NCBI RefSeq assembly: GCF_006543045.1
Contig: NZ_RBZW01000022.1
Span: 90,186-154,185 of the forward strand
DNA: 64,000 nt
Direction: 5' to 3'
Source: Salinadaptatus halalkaliphilus
GTDB taxonomy: Archaea; Halobacteriota; Halobacteria; Halobacteriales; Natrialbaceae
Shown here: positions 1-8,544 of the stretch, piece after piece
Layout of the letters: each line of letters opens with the position of its first letter
Numbering within the stretch: position 1 is the stretch's first letter
Position numbers and translations under genes: made by a program
Notes under the pieces: generated by a model
The model's input: only the letters and a program-made list of their open reading frames with translations
What the model was told of the DNA's origin: nothing
The model's database searches: none

Positions 1-66
1 GACGGTTCACAGACGGTCGCTACGGACGGTGAGCCGTCGCTCAGTGGCGACATCATCGGCGCGTGA
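1..66 (+). CDS. C-terminal end of a gene cut by the window edge
   Basis: An open frame runs from base 1 to a TGA at 64-66 and encodes about 21 residues ending in GDIIGA. The codons end mostly in G or C, as in real genes of this genome. Nothing can be said about function because the rest lies outside the window. The following 90 bases up to 156 hold no recognisable gene; the next gene converges from the minus strand. This could also be a chance open stretch. Confidence 0.3.
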   Translation, partial: DGSQTVATDGEPSLSGDIIGA

Positions 67-156
67 CGGCGGTGGTACGCCGACGATCCCAGCGGACTCG
101 GCAATCCTTTCCGCCATCTCGACGACGGTCGGGGGCGATCGATGGCCGGCGGCCCC

Positions 157-1266
157 CTAATCGAGCGAGGCCGTCTCGAGTGCCGGATCCGGAGCGTCGG
201 TCGTAACGTGATCCGAGAGGAGCGAGACGATGCGGTGGCCCGCAGTCCCGTCACCGTAGGGATGGGGATGTGATGTCGGCGTCCAGTCGGCATGTAGCGC
301 CTCCCGAATGCGGGCCTCGTCGGGCCCGACGAGGCGGTTCCACCCACAGTCGACAGTTTCGACCCACTCCGTCTCCGCGCGCATCGTGAGACAGGGCGTA
401 CTGCAGAAGAACGCTTCCTTCTGGACGCCGCCGGAATCCGTCGCGACGCGCTCGGCGCCGTCGAGCAGCCGGACGAAGTCGAGATACCCCTGCGGATCGA
501 TGATCTCGAGGTGGGTCGTCGCTCGCGTCCAGAGGCCGTACTCCCGCAGCTTATCCACCGTTCGCGGGTGAGCGGGAAAGACGACCGGCAACGGTGACGA
601 CGCGAGTCCGTCGACGATCGCCGCGAGGTTCGACCGATCGTCCGTGTTGCCCGCGCGGTGGACGGTCGCGAGGGCGAACTTGCCCTCCTCGAGGTCGAGA
701 TCCTCGAGGATCGTCGATCGGCGTCGCGACCGCTCTCGAGCGTCGAGGATCGCGTCGTACATCACGTCGCCAGTCCAGTGGACGCCGTCGGTGATGCCTT
801 CGTCCGCGAGATTTCGGACGGCGGTTTCGCTCGGCACGAAACAGAGGTCCGAGGCGTGATCCGTCAGAATGCGGTTGATTTCTTCGGGCATCGCGCGGTT
901 CTCGCTTCGCAGGCCGGCTTCCACGTGGGCCACGGTGACGTCGCGTTTCGAGCCGACGACTGCCCCGGCGAGCGTCGAGTTCGTATCGCCGTAGAGCAAC
1001 AGGACGTCCGGATCGATCTCGTCGACGACCGACTCGAGACGTGCGATCATCGCCGCCGTCTGACGACCGTGTGTCTCCGACTCGACGCCGAGGTTGTATT
1101 CGGGTTCGGGAATGTCGAGTTCCTCGAAGAAGACGTCCGACAGCTCCTCGTCGTAGTGTTGTCCGGTGTGGACGAGCGTCTCCTCGCCGACCTCACGGAG
1201 CTGGCGCGAGACGACGGCGGCTTTGACGAACTGCGGTCGTGCGCCGACGATCGAACAGACGTGCAT
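157..1266 (-). CDS. wecB: UDP-N-acetylglucosamine 2-epimerase (non-hydrolysing)
   Basis: Interconverts UDP-GlcNAc and UDP-ManNAc in the cytosol, feeding surface-glycan or N-glycan sugar synthesis. The 369-aa length is usual for the family. The N-terminus MHVCSIVGARPQFVKAA is the family hallmark, HVEAGLRSENRAMPEEINR carries the conserved glutamates and arginine, and TDSGGVQKEAFF is the UDP-binding signature near the C-terminus. A GTG lies directly before the chosen ATG (1264-1266) and would add one residue. No other sugar-nucleotide gene is adjacent inside the window, so the glycan served cannot be read from context; any partner lies to the left of the window. Confidence 0.93.
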   Translation of the reverse strand: MHVCSIVGARPQFVKAAVVSRQLREVGEETLVHTGQHYDEELSDVFFEELDIPEPEYNLGVESETHGRQTAAMIARLESVVDEIDPDVLLLYGDTNSTLAGAVVGSKRDVTVAHVEAGLRSENRAMPEEINRILTDHASDLCFVPSETAVRNLADEGITDGVHWTGDVMYDAILDARERSRRRSTILEDLDLEEGKFALATVHRAGNTDDRSNLAAIVDGLASSPLPVVFPAHPRTVDKLREYGLWTRATTHLEIIDPQGYLDFVRLLDGAERVATDSGGVQKEAFFCSTPCLTMRAETEWVETVDCGWNRLVGPDEARIREALHADWTPTSHPHPYGDGTAGHRIVSLLSDHVTTDAPDPALETASLD

Positions 1267-1613
1267 CACTCGCCCTCCGTCGATCCACCGCCGGTTCGAG
1301 TCCGATTCCTCGAGCGCAACCGGTCGCGGTCGGCGGGACGGGGCCGTCCCGGTCGGCTGGAGGTTTCGAGTCGGGCGGCAAACGCGGAGGACGGGTGGAC
1401 GTGTGCGTTCGCCTCAGCGCCGAGACGGTGCACGGACGATCACCTCGTGAAACATAGCAGTCACTCCTTCCGGACGGTTCCATATCGTTAACAGTGCGTT
1501 ACCGCGTAGAATCCACCGCCTGTGACTATCGGGTCGGGGACACCAACGGAACGTCCCATTCCGATGCAGACGGATTGCCCTAACGGATTCCACCAGAGTG
1601 TACGGACGATCGA
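1267..1613. other. Intergenic region without a gene
   Basis: These 347 bases lie upstream of the epimerase gene and downstream of the next minus-strand gene. The open frames here are arginine- and proline-rich on both strands, unlike the acidic proteins of the neighbours, so I regard them as shadows. The promoter of the epimerase must lie here but no clear TATA element stands out. Confidence 0.5.
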
Positions 1614-2006
1614 TTACCGATCGGCGGAGTCGTCGGGGTCGGGGGTGTCCGAATCGACGTCGATGCGATAGGGGTCTTCTCGTTGCTCGGTGTCGGCGTC
1701 GCCGCCACCGATCGGAATCTTCGTCTGCAGTCGTGATGCCATCGACTCGACGCGGTCGTACAGCGTCTTGACTTCTTCTTCGAACTCCTCGACGGTCCGC
1801 TCAACGTAGTGAACTCGTCTGGCGGGAATTCGGCGAACGATATCCCGACCTCGATCGTCCTCTTCGGTCTTGACGATCCAGTGATCCTGAAAGTACGCGA
1901 CGTGTTCGTTCGGTACCTGTTTCTCGACGGTCCCGTCCGCGGGATCCTCGTAGACGATCGTCGCCTCGCCGAGGTCTTCCTCGAGCTCGAGGTCTTCGTC
2001 GACCAT
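1614..2006 (-). CDS. Unknown acidic haloarchaeal protein (130 aa)
   Basis: I do not recognise a function. The chosen start gives MVDEDLELEEDLGEATIVYE, 130 residues, very acidic; a longer frame to 2078 adds a stretch with no acidic bias and is rejected. The N-terminal half looks like a small beta-rich domain (residues 13-60), followed by a predicted helix or short coiled coil around residues 65-95 (VERTVEEFEEEVKTLYDRV) and an acidic disordered tail. There is no signal peptide or membrane segment, so it is probably cytosolic. It lies as a single gene between the epimerase and another unknown gene, all on the minus strand. Confidence 0.75.
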   Translation of the reverse strand: MVDEDLELEEDLGEATIVYEDPADGTVEKQVPNEHVAYFQDHWIVKTEEDDRGRDIVRRIPARRVHYVERTVEEFEEEVKTLYDRVESMASRLQTKIPIGGGDADTEQREDPYRIDVDSDTPDPDDSADR

Positions 2007-2103
2007 GGGTAGACGACTACCGAAACGGTTGTAGGCGCTGTGCTTGCCAGTGACCGCCCCGCTTCGTATAGGTATCAAGCTCGAATGTCGGGCAGATGGT
2101 CGC

Positions 2104-2685
2104 TCAGTCGCTGATGAACTTGTTATCTCGCCAGTTGACCCCCGTCTCTCCGGAGCCGTGGTCGCGCGGTCCTTCGACGACTTCGATGTCCGCGGGCCGC
2201 TGTTCGCCTTCGACGATTCGGGTCGCCTCGAGTTCGCCTTCGTGTTCGGAGATTGCTGTCAGTGTCCCTTTCTCGGCGGCTTCGGCGATGCCACAGAGGA
2301 CGAGAAACATCTCGTACTGCAACAGGGAGTTCTGGAGGACCGTCTCGCGATCGCCTTTGAACGCCGCGAACTCGATGAGTTCGGATTCGATCTCCTCCTC
2401 TTCGTCTTCGTCCCAGCGAAACGAGTTGTGTCGGTCTTCCGGCTCTTCCTCGTAGACCCGGTTTTCCGTGACGCTGGCTTTGAGCTGAGCCGTCGGCGTA
2501 TACTTGCTCACCGACTGGTCGTTTGCGACAGCTTTGAGAATGAGCGTATTGTTGCGTCGCGTGATCTCGACATCGTCGATCCCGTCAGGGTAGGTCGCCG
2601 AGTCGATGTGATCACGAAGGTCTTCGAGTGGCAGTTCGAGTGTCGAGTGCAGCCGATATACGTGTCTGGATTCCTCTGTTGACAT
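2104..2685 (-). CDS. Unknown conserved haloarchaeal protein (193 aa)
   Basis: The product is soluble and acidic. It starts MSTEESRHVYRLHSTLELPL and includes an acidic run (EEEPED, DEDEEEEIE) in the middle, followed by a probable helical segment (residues 105-150). I know similar N-termini in other haloarchaeal genomes but cannot give a function. The start at 2685 leaves a promoter just upstream: on the minus strand a TATA-like CATATAAG lies near 2740, about 55 bases before the ATG. The longer frame to 2763 would run through that promoter and is rejected. Confidence 0.8.
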   Translation of the reverse strand: MSTEESRHVYRLHSTLELPLEDLRDHIDSATYPDGIDDVEITRRNNTLILKAVANDQSVSKYTPTAQLKASVTENRVYEEEPEDRHNSFRWDEDEEEEIESELIEFAAFKGDRETVLQNSLLQYEMFLVLCGIAEAAEKGTLTAISEHEGELEATRIVEGEQRPADIEVVEGPRDHGSGETGVNWRDNKFISD

Positions 2686-2966
2686 AGTGGGAAGGGTGGG
2701 GCGAGGGTCGTTACTCCCTAGTACGGGTGCGTGACTTATATGATCTGCTATTAGCTGCGTCACCGATACGTACGGATTAATTTAACGTCGGCACCCTCGA
2801 CGCGATAGCAGCCCGGCGCGGGAGCCGTCGATAGCGGCGTTTCTTCGCTCCCTTCCTCGCTGTGTCGCATCGGTCGTTGGAGCGCTGCAATCCAAATCGG
2901 CTATCGACAAGTTTCGTTCGGCTCTCCGCGTTGAATCGGCAACTACTGTTCAGTGCGGGGAGGATG

Positions 2967-3311
2967 TCAAGCCGTCTCGAGCGTCTCGGCGAGTTCACCG
3001 CGTTCCTCGAGTTCCTCCAGAATATCCGAGCCGCCGACGAACTCGCCGTCGACGTACGTCTGTGGGATCGTCTCCCAGCCGCTGTGACGATCGAGCGCGG
3101 CGCGATACTCGTCGAGCGACTCGAGGACGTCGACGGTCTCGTACTCGTCGCGGTGCTGGGAGATGAGTCCGAGCGCCTTCCGCGAGTAGCCACACTGTGG
3201 CATCAGTTCGGTCCCTTTCATGAAGAGGACGACCTCGTTGTTGGCGATGGTGTCATCGACCTGTTCGTCGACTTCCTCCTGATCGAGCCCCTGGTTCGGT
3301 GGAAAGTCCAT
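2967..3311 (-). CDS. grx: Monothiol glutaredoxin
   Basis: A 114-aa glutaredoxin of the Grx4/CGFS class, which carries or delivers Fe-S clusters rather than reducing disulfides. Visible features are VVLFMKGT (residues 27-34), the active-site CGYS at residues 40-43 (CGFS with Tyr for Phe), the cis-proline segment TIPQTYVDG and the glutathione-binding GGSDIL. The start at 3311 fits the family length; the longer frame upstream is arginine-rich and unlikely. An Mrp/ApbC-type ATPase, another Fe-S handling protein, lies about 550 bases upstream on the same strand, with a cupin gene between them, which fits a shared role in cluster trafficking. Confidence 0.9.
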   Translation of the reverse strand: MDFPPNQGLDQEEVDEQVDDTIANNEVVLFMKGTELMPQCGYSRKALGLISQHRDEYETVDVLESLDEYRAALDRHSGWETIPQTYVDGEFVGGSDILEELEERGELAETLETA

Positions 3312-3385
3312 ACCCGTAGTATGCTGGCCAACGGGGATCAACCTTGCGTCATTCTCGAGGGCCGCCGCCGGCAACTGACGGTCGA

Positions 3386-3715
3386 TCAGGACGGCAACGG
3401 ACAGAGACTCGCCGTCAGTACCACGCGCTCGTCGGTTTCGTTGTCGACGCCGTGGGCGACCCCCCGATCGTGTTTGACGACACCCGGCGCCGCGATCCGT
3501 TCGCGTTTCCCGTCCTGGACGACGGTCGCTTCCCCCTCGAGGACGTGAAAGACGTTCGTACTGTCGGCGTGTTCGTGGGGCTCGAGGGTCGCCCCCGGCC
3601 CGAGCACGAACAGTTTGACGAGCACGTCGTCGGTGACGACCAGTTCCGCGCTCTCGAGGCCGCCCTCGTCGGGCTCTATGTCGGCGAGCGTGTCTGCGTA
3701 TCGGTCGAGAGACAT
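3386..3715 (-). CDS. Small single-domain cupin protein
   Basis: A 109-aa protein that is almost entirely one cupin barrel. The metal-site motif 1 is seen as EPHEHADSTNVFHVLEG (His, His and Glu ligands) and motif 2 as GVVKHDRGVAHGVDNE. Such stand-alone cupins bind a divalent metal; the substrate cannot be told from sequence. It sits between the glutaredoxin and Mrp genes on the same strand with about 75 and 140 bases of spacing, so it may be separately transcribed. Confidence 0.85.
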   Translation of the reverse strand: MSLDRYADTLADIEPDEGGLESAELVVTDDVLVKLFVLGPGATLEPHEHADSTNVFHVLEGEATVVQDGKRERIAAPGVVKHDRGVAHGVDNETDERVVLTASLCPLPS

Positions 3716-3856
3716 ACCCGGTCGTTCGAGCGTCGGGAGTAAAAAGACGGCGTCGGCGCACCGACAGTTATCGCCGTATACTGTCGGACAGAAGTCAACG
3801 AAGAGAACTCCCCGGATCGGGGCGGCGAATGGTCACGATAGTTCGATTCGGCAGTA

Positions 3857-4948
3857 TCAGTCTTCGGTCTCGGTCGGCAACGCGTCGGCCGGCTCGTCGG
3901 ACGTATGCTCCGAAACCGTTCGACGGTTTGCCTCGCCGATCCGATCCGAGACCTCGCCGACGAGGTCCTCGACGTGTTCCTGAACGGGACTATCGTCGTC
4001 TTTGACGATCGGGCCTTCGCTGCCGTCCGCGCCGAAATCCGGGTGGATCGGCACGCGACCGACCAGCGGCACGTCGTAGTTGTCGACGATGGTGTCGGCG
4101 CCTTCGGTACCGAACAGGCCGTGTTCGTCGCCACAGCTCGGACAGACGAACGAGCTCATGTTTTCGACGACGCCGAGGACGGAGGTGTCGTGCTTGTTGA
4201 ACATCTGGACGCCCTTGCGGGTGTCTTCTAAGGCCATCTCCTGGGGCGTCGTCACGACGACGGCACCCGTTACCGGCATCGACTGCAGGAGGTTCAGCGT
4301 CGCGTCGCCGGTTCCCGGCGGCAGGTCGACGATGAGGTAGTCGAGTCGGCCCCACTCGACGCCCTCCAAGAACTTCATCATGAACTTGTTGACCATCGGC
4401 CCGCGGAGAATCGCCGGGTCGTCGTCCTCCTCGGTCATGAAGCCCATACTGATGACCCGAACGCCGTCCGAGCGCGGCGGCACGATGTCCTCGTTTGGCA
4501 TCACCCCCGGCTCACCTTCGATCGGCAGGATCTTCGGAACGTTCGGACCGTGAATGTCGGCATCGAGAATGCCGACCATCGCACCGCGTTTTTCGAGGCC
4601 GGCAGCCAGGTTCGCGGCGACGGTCGTCTTGCCGACACCACCCTTCCCGGAGGCGACCGCGATGACGTTTCGAACCTGTGGCAGCACCTGATCGTCGAAG
4701 CCGTGCTCCTCGCCGACGTGGGCACGCAGGTCCGCTTCGAGGCCGACCTCGTCACAGAGTTCGCGGACCCGATTGCCAAGTTCCATCTCGGATGGGGCAT
4801 ACGGCGCGTTGAACGCCAGCGAGATGCGGGCCGTCTCGTCGTCGATCGTCACGTCGTTGACCAGCCCGAGGGTCATGATGTCCTCGCCGATGTCGGGATC
4901 GGTGATCTCCTCGAGTTTGATTTTGAGTTCGTGTTCTGTAATAGACAT
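3857..4948 (-). CDS. mrp: Mrp/ApbC/NBP35-type Fe-S cluster carrier ATPase
   Basis: A 363-aa P-loop ATPase that binds a [4Fe-4S] cluster and hands it to target apoproteins in the cytosol. Residues 1-90 form the MIP18/DUF59 domain (ELKIKLEEITDPDIGEDI). The deviant Walker A GKGGVGKTT is at residues 101-109, and the DLPPGTGDATL segment is the switch II of the family. A CPSC motif further on is the cluster-binding pair. The start at 4948 (MSITEHELK) was preferred to 5053 because the extra residues are basic and unlike the family. The dedicated target is unknown, but the respiratory Fe-S protein gene lies 2 kb away. Confidence 0.93.
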   Translation of the reverse strand: MSITEHELKIKLEEITDPDIGEDIMTLGLVNDVTIDDETARISLAFNAPYAPSEMELGNRVRELCDEVGLEADLRAHVGEEHGFDDQVLPQVRNVIAVASGKGGVGKTTVAANLAAGLEKRGAMVGILDADIHGPNVPKILPIEGEPGVMPNEDIVPPRSDGVRVISMGFMTEEDDDPAILRGPMVNKFMMKFLEGVEWGRLDYLIVDLPPGTGDATLNLLQSMPVTGAVVVTTPQEMALEDTRKGVQMFNKHDTSVLGVVENMSSFVCPSCGDEHGLFGTEGADTIVDNYDVPLVGRVPIHPDFGADGSEGPIVKDDDSPVQEHVEDLVGEVSDRIGEANRRTVSEHTSDEPADALPTETED

Positions 4949-5073
4949 ACTGGGTCGGTGTTCGTTATCCGTTGTACGGAACCGAGTGGGATACGTGTGA
5001 TGGTTCAGAGTCGCCAAGAGCCAGGGAAACGAACCGACGTAGTCCGGGCGCAAAAAACGGTGTCAGTCAGCGG

Positions 5074-5394
5074 TTACGGACCGGGCGAAGCGAGCGGCTC
5101 GGGTGCACCGCCGAAGAAGACGATGCCGATGATGACGGTCAGGACGAACATACTGATCCACATCGACGACGTCAGGCCGACCAGATAGCCAACGCCGAGT
5201 AGGCCGGTCTTCGCATCGCGGGGCGTGCCGGTAAACCACGCGATAACCATCGCGTAGATCGGCACGAGGACGACGCCGAAGATGAGCCAGGTCCCCGTGT
5301 TCGGGAAGCCGGTCACACCCTGGGTGCCGTCGTAGCCGTGATACAGTACCTCCGGTGGGATCGATGCGAGTGCAGCTGCGAGTGTCGCGCTCAT
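5074..5394 (-). CDS. Small membrane subunit of the Fe-S/NrfD module
   Basis: A 106-aa membrane protein with two clear transmembrane segments (about residues 35-55, LIFGVVLVPIYAMVIAW, and residues 75-95, TSSMWISMFVLTVIIGIVF). No known domain is recognised. Its ATG overlaps the stop of the NrfD gene (ATGA, 5391-5394), so it is the third, last gene of the operon 8371-5074. The tight coupling implies an accessory subunit of the same membrane complex, which is inference from position only. Confidence 0.8.
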   Translation of the reverse strand: MSATLAAALASIPPEVLYHGYDGTQGVTGFPNTGTWLIFGVVLVPIYAMVIAWFTGTPRDAKTGLLGVGYLVGLTSSMWISMFVLTVIIGIVFFGGAPEPLASPGP

Positions 5395-6752
5395 GCTTTC
5401 ACCTCCTGTTCGGTCGCGTGTTCAGTGTCCTCTCCGTGGCCGTGATCGCCGCGGAGATGCTCGATCGCGTGGAGTTCGACGACGGGAACGATCTTCGCAA
5501 CCACGAGGAAGAACAGCACGACCATACCAATCGTGCCGGCGAGCGAAAGCCACTCGATAGCACTTGGGAAGTACTCCCCGGGGGTCGCCGCGTAGATTTC
5601 GAACTCGGGGTGCAGGAAGCCTTCGACGACGAAGATCAGTTTCTCGAGCAGCGTGCCGGTAAGCACGGCGAGTGCGGCGACGATCGCTCGAGGCTTGGTA
5701 AACAGCGACGGTCGGATTGTCTGTGCAAAGATGTACGCGAGCGTTCCGAGGACCAGCACCATCGCGGTGATGTAGACCGGGTGGCCGATCGTCGCCGTCT
5801 GTGCAACGTCGGTGCTGACCGGCGCTGCGAACAGGCCGGTGACGTTCTGCTGGAGCTGGAGCCAGAGGAACAGCAGACAGAAGAAACCGAGCCACAGCAG
5901 GAGGCCACGGAAGACGTCGTCGGTCATGATGTGGTCCCAATCGTAGGCACGACGGAACGCGTAGGCGACGATGATGACGCCGCTGATCGCCGATGTCAGC
6001 GCGATCGTCAGGAACTGTGGCCCCTGGACGGCGCCGAACCAGGCGGGCATGCCCGGCAGGACCGCGAACAGCCACGGAATCACGCCGCCGTGAAGGAGCA
6101 GCGGCGCCATGATGATGATCGCGAGTGCGAGCCACCAGACCATCCGCTCGACGATCTCGTCTTCCTCCTCGGTGTAGCCGAGGGTCATCATCTTGTAAAT
6201 CGGTTCGAAGAGGTCCGGGAGCTGATCACGCAGACGCGTGATGTCGTACCGGAGCGTGAGTGCGAGGTAGGTCGCGGTCAACACGAAGTAGGCCGTGATG
6301 ACCGTCACGTCCCACACCAGCGGCGAGTTGTTGACCGTGATGTGGTAATGACCGAGAATACTCGTGACCATCCGGTCGGGACGGCCCATGTGGACGATGA
6401 TGTAGAAGCCAGCCGCGGAGAGACCGGCCAGCGTGAGCATCTCGGCGAGGCGGGCGACCGGCATGTACCGGTCCATGCCGAGCAGCCGGACCGCGGCGGA
6501 GAGGATGATCCCGCCGTGGGCGATCCCGACCCACCAGATGAACGCGCCGATGTACAGCCCCCAGGTTGCACCGCCACCGGAGCCCCAATCCGAGAGGCCG
6601 GTGACGATCATTCCCTGTTGGAGCTGATACGCCCACGCGACGAGAAACGCCCCGAAGACGAGCGCGCAGGCGACGAAGAGGGCGATAAACTGCTTCGAGA
6701 ACGAGCCGATAGGGCGGATAATATCGCCCTCGGATGGCGTCTTCGTGCTCAT
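5391..6752 (-). CDS. nrfD: NrfD/PsrC-family membrane quinol-interacting subunit
   Basis: A 453-aa polytopic membrane protein with about ten hydrophobic helices, of the NrfD/PsrC/ActC family. These subunits exchange electrons with menaquinone and pass them to a four-cluster ferredoxin subunit. The start of the conserved core can be seen as PIGSFSKQFIALFVACALVF and WGLYIGAFIWWVGIAHGGI. Its start overlaps the stop of the upstream Fe-S gene by four bases, and its stop overlaps the downstream small membrane gene, so the three genes form one translationally coupled operon. The catalytic molybdopterin subunit that usually accompanies NrfD is not in the window. The window does encode most of the menaquinone pathway. 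Confidence 0.9.
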   Translation of the reverse strand: MSTKTPSEGDIIRPIGSFSKQFIALFVACALVFGAFLVAWAYQLQQGMIVTGLSDWGSGGGATWGLYIGAFIWWVGIAHGGIILSAAVRLLGMDRYMPVARLAEMLTLAGLSAAGFYIIVHMGRPDRMVTSILGHYHITVNNSPLVWDVTVITAYFVLTATYLALTLRYDITRLRDQLPDLFEPIYKMMTLGYTEEEDEIVERMVWWLALAIIIMAPLLLHGGVIPWLFAVLPGMPAWFGAVQGPQFLTIALTSAISGVIIVAYAFRRAYDWDHIMTDDVFRGLLLWLGFFCLLFLWLQLQQNVTGLFAAPVSTDVAQTATIGHPVYITAMVLVLGTLAYIFAQTIRPSLFTKPRAIVAALAVLTGTLLEKLIFVVEGFLHPEFEIYAATPGEYFPSAIEWLSLAGTIGMVVLFFLVVAKIVPVVELHAIEHLRGDHGHGEDTEHATEQEVKA

Positions 6753-8371
6753 AGTGACACCCCGGCGTCACCGACTGTTTCCTCGTCGAGGACCTCCTTG
6801 CGATTGTCGACCATGTCGACCATCTCGCCGTCAGCACGCTCGTAGCTCAGGTCGGCGTACTCGACACCCGTTCCAGTTGGCTCAGTCTGCTCGGCGTTCG
6901 GACCGGGCTCGTGGCCGAAGTACGTAATGTTCGGATTCGTTCCCATATCTTCTTGGAGCAAGAAGCTCGATTCCGGCGAACCATACTGCTGGTCGAGGAC
7001 GACCTGCGCGTCGTCCGCGTCGCCATCGCCGAGGCCGAGTTCGTCGAGGATATCCTCGTCATCGAGGTCGAGACCGTGTGCTTCGATCACGTCGAGAGCC
7101 GCTTGAATGTCGGTCTCGGTGGCAGCCATGTCGCCGTCACCCTCGCCCATGCTCTCGCCAGTGATCCCGACGGCTTTCATCAGCATGAGATCCTCCACGT
7201 CGAGACCAGCAGCCTCGAGCACGGACTCGAGATCGTCGTCGGCACCATCGAGGTCCTCCTCGAGAGCGCTTTCGGATGGTGGAGACAGCCATTGAAGCGC
7301 CCGACCCCGACTCGGGTTGGTGGCGTACTTCGATGCGTCGCTGGTATCGGAGTTGACGTCGCCGAACTGAATAGCGCCAGGCGGACAGGCCTGCTCACAG
7401 GCCGTCGTCCCGACCATGTCCTCGCCCATCTCGCCGTCCTGACGGGTCGGACACATCGTACACTTGCTCATCGTGCCACGCGGGGCGCGACTGTCGACCC
7501 ACCGTTCTTCGCCGTTCTCGTAGGTGGTGGTCATGTGGTCGCTGTCCATCCCCTGCTCTTCGGTATAATACTCCTCGATCTGGTCCGTGGAAATATCCGG
7601 TTCGTCCCACTGGAAGTAGTTGACGCCGTAGGGACAGGCGACCTGACAGTAGCGACAACCGATACAGACGTCGTAGTCCGTCAGAACGAGCCCGTCCTGA
7701 TCACGTGTGTGACGAGCGGTCGTCGGACACACCTTCTCACAGGGAGCATCGGTACAGTGCTGACACGGTCGAACGAGCCGGTTAGGCCGACCTGTCTGGG
7801 GCGTACTATCCTCAAACTCGAGGACGTACATCCAGTTGACGCCCTGATCGAGGTTGTTCTCGTTCCCACAGGCCGTGACACAGGTGAGACAACCGTCACA
7901 GCGCTCGAGGTCGATGGTCATCCCCCACTGGGTACCATCGCCGCCGTCGTCTTCCTGGGCAGCAGCGACCTGTTCCTGGGGCTCGGGCTCGCCGTCGTCG
8001 ACGGTCCCCCACGCACCGAGGCCGACGAACGCTGCGCCGGCACCCATCTTTTTCATGGCGTCACGGCGGCCCTCTTCACCGTCGCCCTCGAATTTCGAGA
8101 GCATTCGGGACATCGTCCCTTCCTCGGCGGCCTGGGCCTCCTCGTAGGCGGCTTCGGTCGGTCGCTGGTCCTCGCCGAATTCCTCCATCACGTCGTCGTG
8201 ATACATCTCGTGGAATTCGGCTTCGGAAAGCTCCCCTTTGGTGACCCGCATCGCGTCTTGGGCCATCTCCATACCGAGATCGCTATCGTACTCGGTATCG
8301 TCGAGCATCTCCTCGAGTTCGTTCTCCCACTCGTTCCCGAGCGGGTGGAATGATTCGTCGTCCGTACTCAT
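6749..8371 (-). CDS. Four-cluster ferredoxin-type Fe-S subunit (NrfC/ActB-like)
   Basis: A 540-aa electron-transfer subunit with sixteen cysteines arranged for four [4Fe-4S] clusters: CDGCLTCVTAC at residues 158-168, then CQHCTDAPCEKVC, CIGCRYCQVAC, and CTMC with a distant CEQAC. A helical acidic N-terminal stretch of about 100 residues precedes an internal RRDAMKKMGAGAAFVGLGAWG (residues 102-122), which resembles a displaced twin-arginine segment or a membrane anchor. After the clusters comes an unusual acidic extension of nearly 200 residues. It is first in the operon with nrfD and a small membrane gene. A perfect CGAA-N4-TTCG palindrome lies about 155 bases upstream of its start. Confidence 0.9.
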   Translation of the reverse strand: MSTDDESFHPLGNEWENELEEMLDDTEYDSDLGMEMAQDAMRVTKGELSEAEFHEMYHDDVMEEFGEDQRPTEAAYEEAQAAEEGTMSRMLSKFEGDGEEGRRDAMKKMGAGAAFVGLGAWGTVDDGEPEPQEQVAAAQEDDGGDGTQWGMTIDLERCDGCLTCVTACGNENNLDQGVNWMYVLEFEDSTPQTGRPNRLVRPCQHCTDAPCEKVCPTTARHTRDQDGLVLTDYDVCIGCRYCQVACPYGVNYFQWDEPDISTDQIEEYYTEEQGMDSDHMTTTYENGEERWVDSRAPRGTMSKCTMCPTRQDGEMGEDMVGTTACEQACPPGAIQFGDVNSDTSDASKYATNPSRGRALQWLSPPSESALEEDLDGADDDLESVLEAAGLDVEDLMLMKAVGITGESMGEGDGDMAATETDIQAALDVIEAHGLDLDDEDILDELGLGDGDADDAQVVLDQQYGSPESSFLLQEDMGTNPNITYFGHEPGPNAEQTEPTGTGVEYADLSYERADGEMVDMVDNRKEVLDEETVGDAGVSL

Positions 8372-8523
8372 TACCTCAACACACCTCTGAACATAACTGG
8401 TCTATCATCGAATAGGTACTCACCGGGCTATACTTGAATACGTTCATTTGTGGCTACGCTACTGGCCACTCACGACTAGATTCGGATGAAGTATCATCCC
8501 GATTTCCACCTCGTGAGAATTGG

Positions 8524-8539
8524 GGCGAATATGTTCGCC
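8524..8539. promoter_or_regulatory. Palindromic operator, CGAA-N4-TTCG type
   Basis: GGCGAATATGTTCGCC is a perfect 16-bp palindrome containing CGAA-TATG-TTCG at 8526-8537. It lies in the gap between the regulator stop (8545) and the Fe-S operon start (8371). The same core recurs at 9310-9321 and 11236-11247. A CGAA-N4-TTCG inverted repeat is known upstream of haloarchaeal denitrification and DMSO-reductase genes controlled by NarO/DmsR-type regulators. Confidence 0.7.
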
Positions 8540-8544
8540 TATAC

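Noticed and set aside
658..1491. 277-aa open frame on the plus strand over the epimerase gene
   Set aside because: It lies antisense to a clearly recognised enzyme gene; high-GC genomes show long antisense frames.
5355..6845. 496-aa plus-strand frame over nrfD
   Set aside because: Antisense to an unmistakable membrane subunit; the product is His/Arg/Glu-rich without any domain.
6911..8353. 480-aa plus-strand frame over the Fe-S subunit gene
   Set aside because: Antisense to sixteen cysteine codons that match four ferredoxin clusters; not a real gene.
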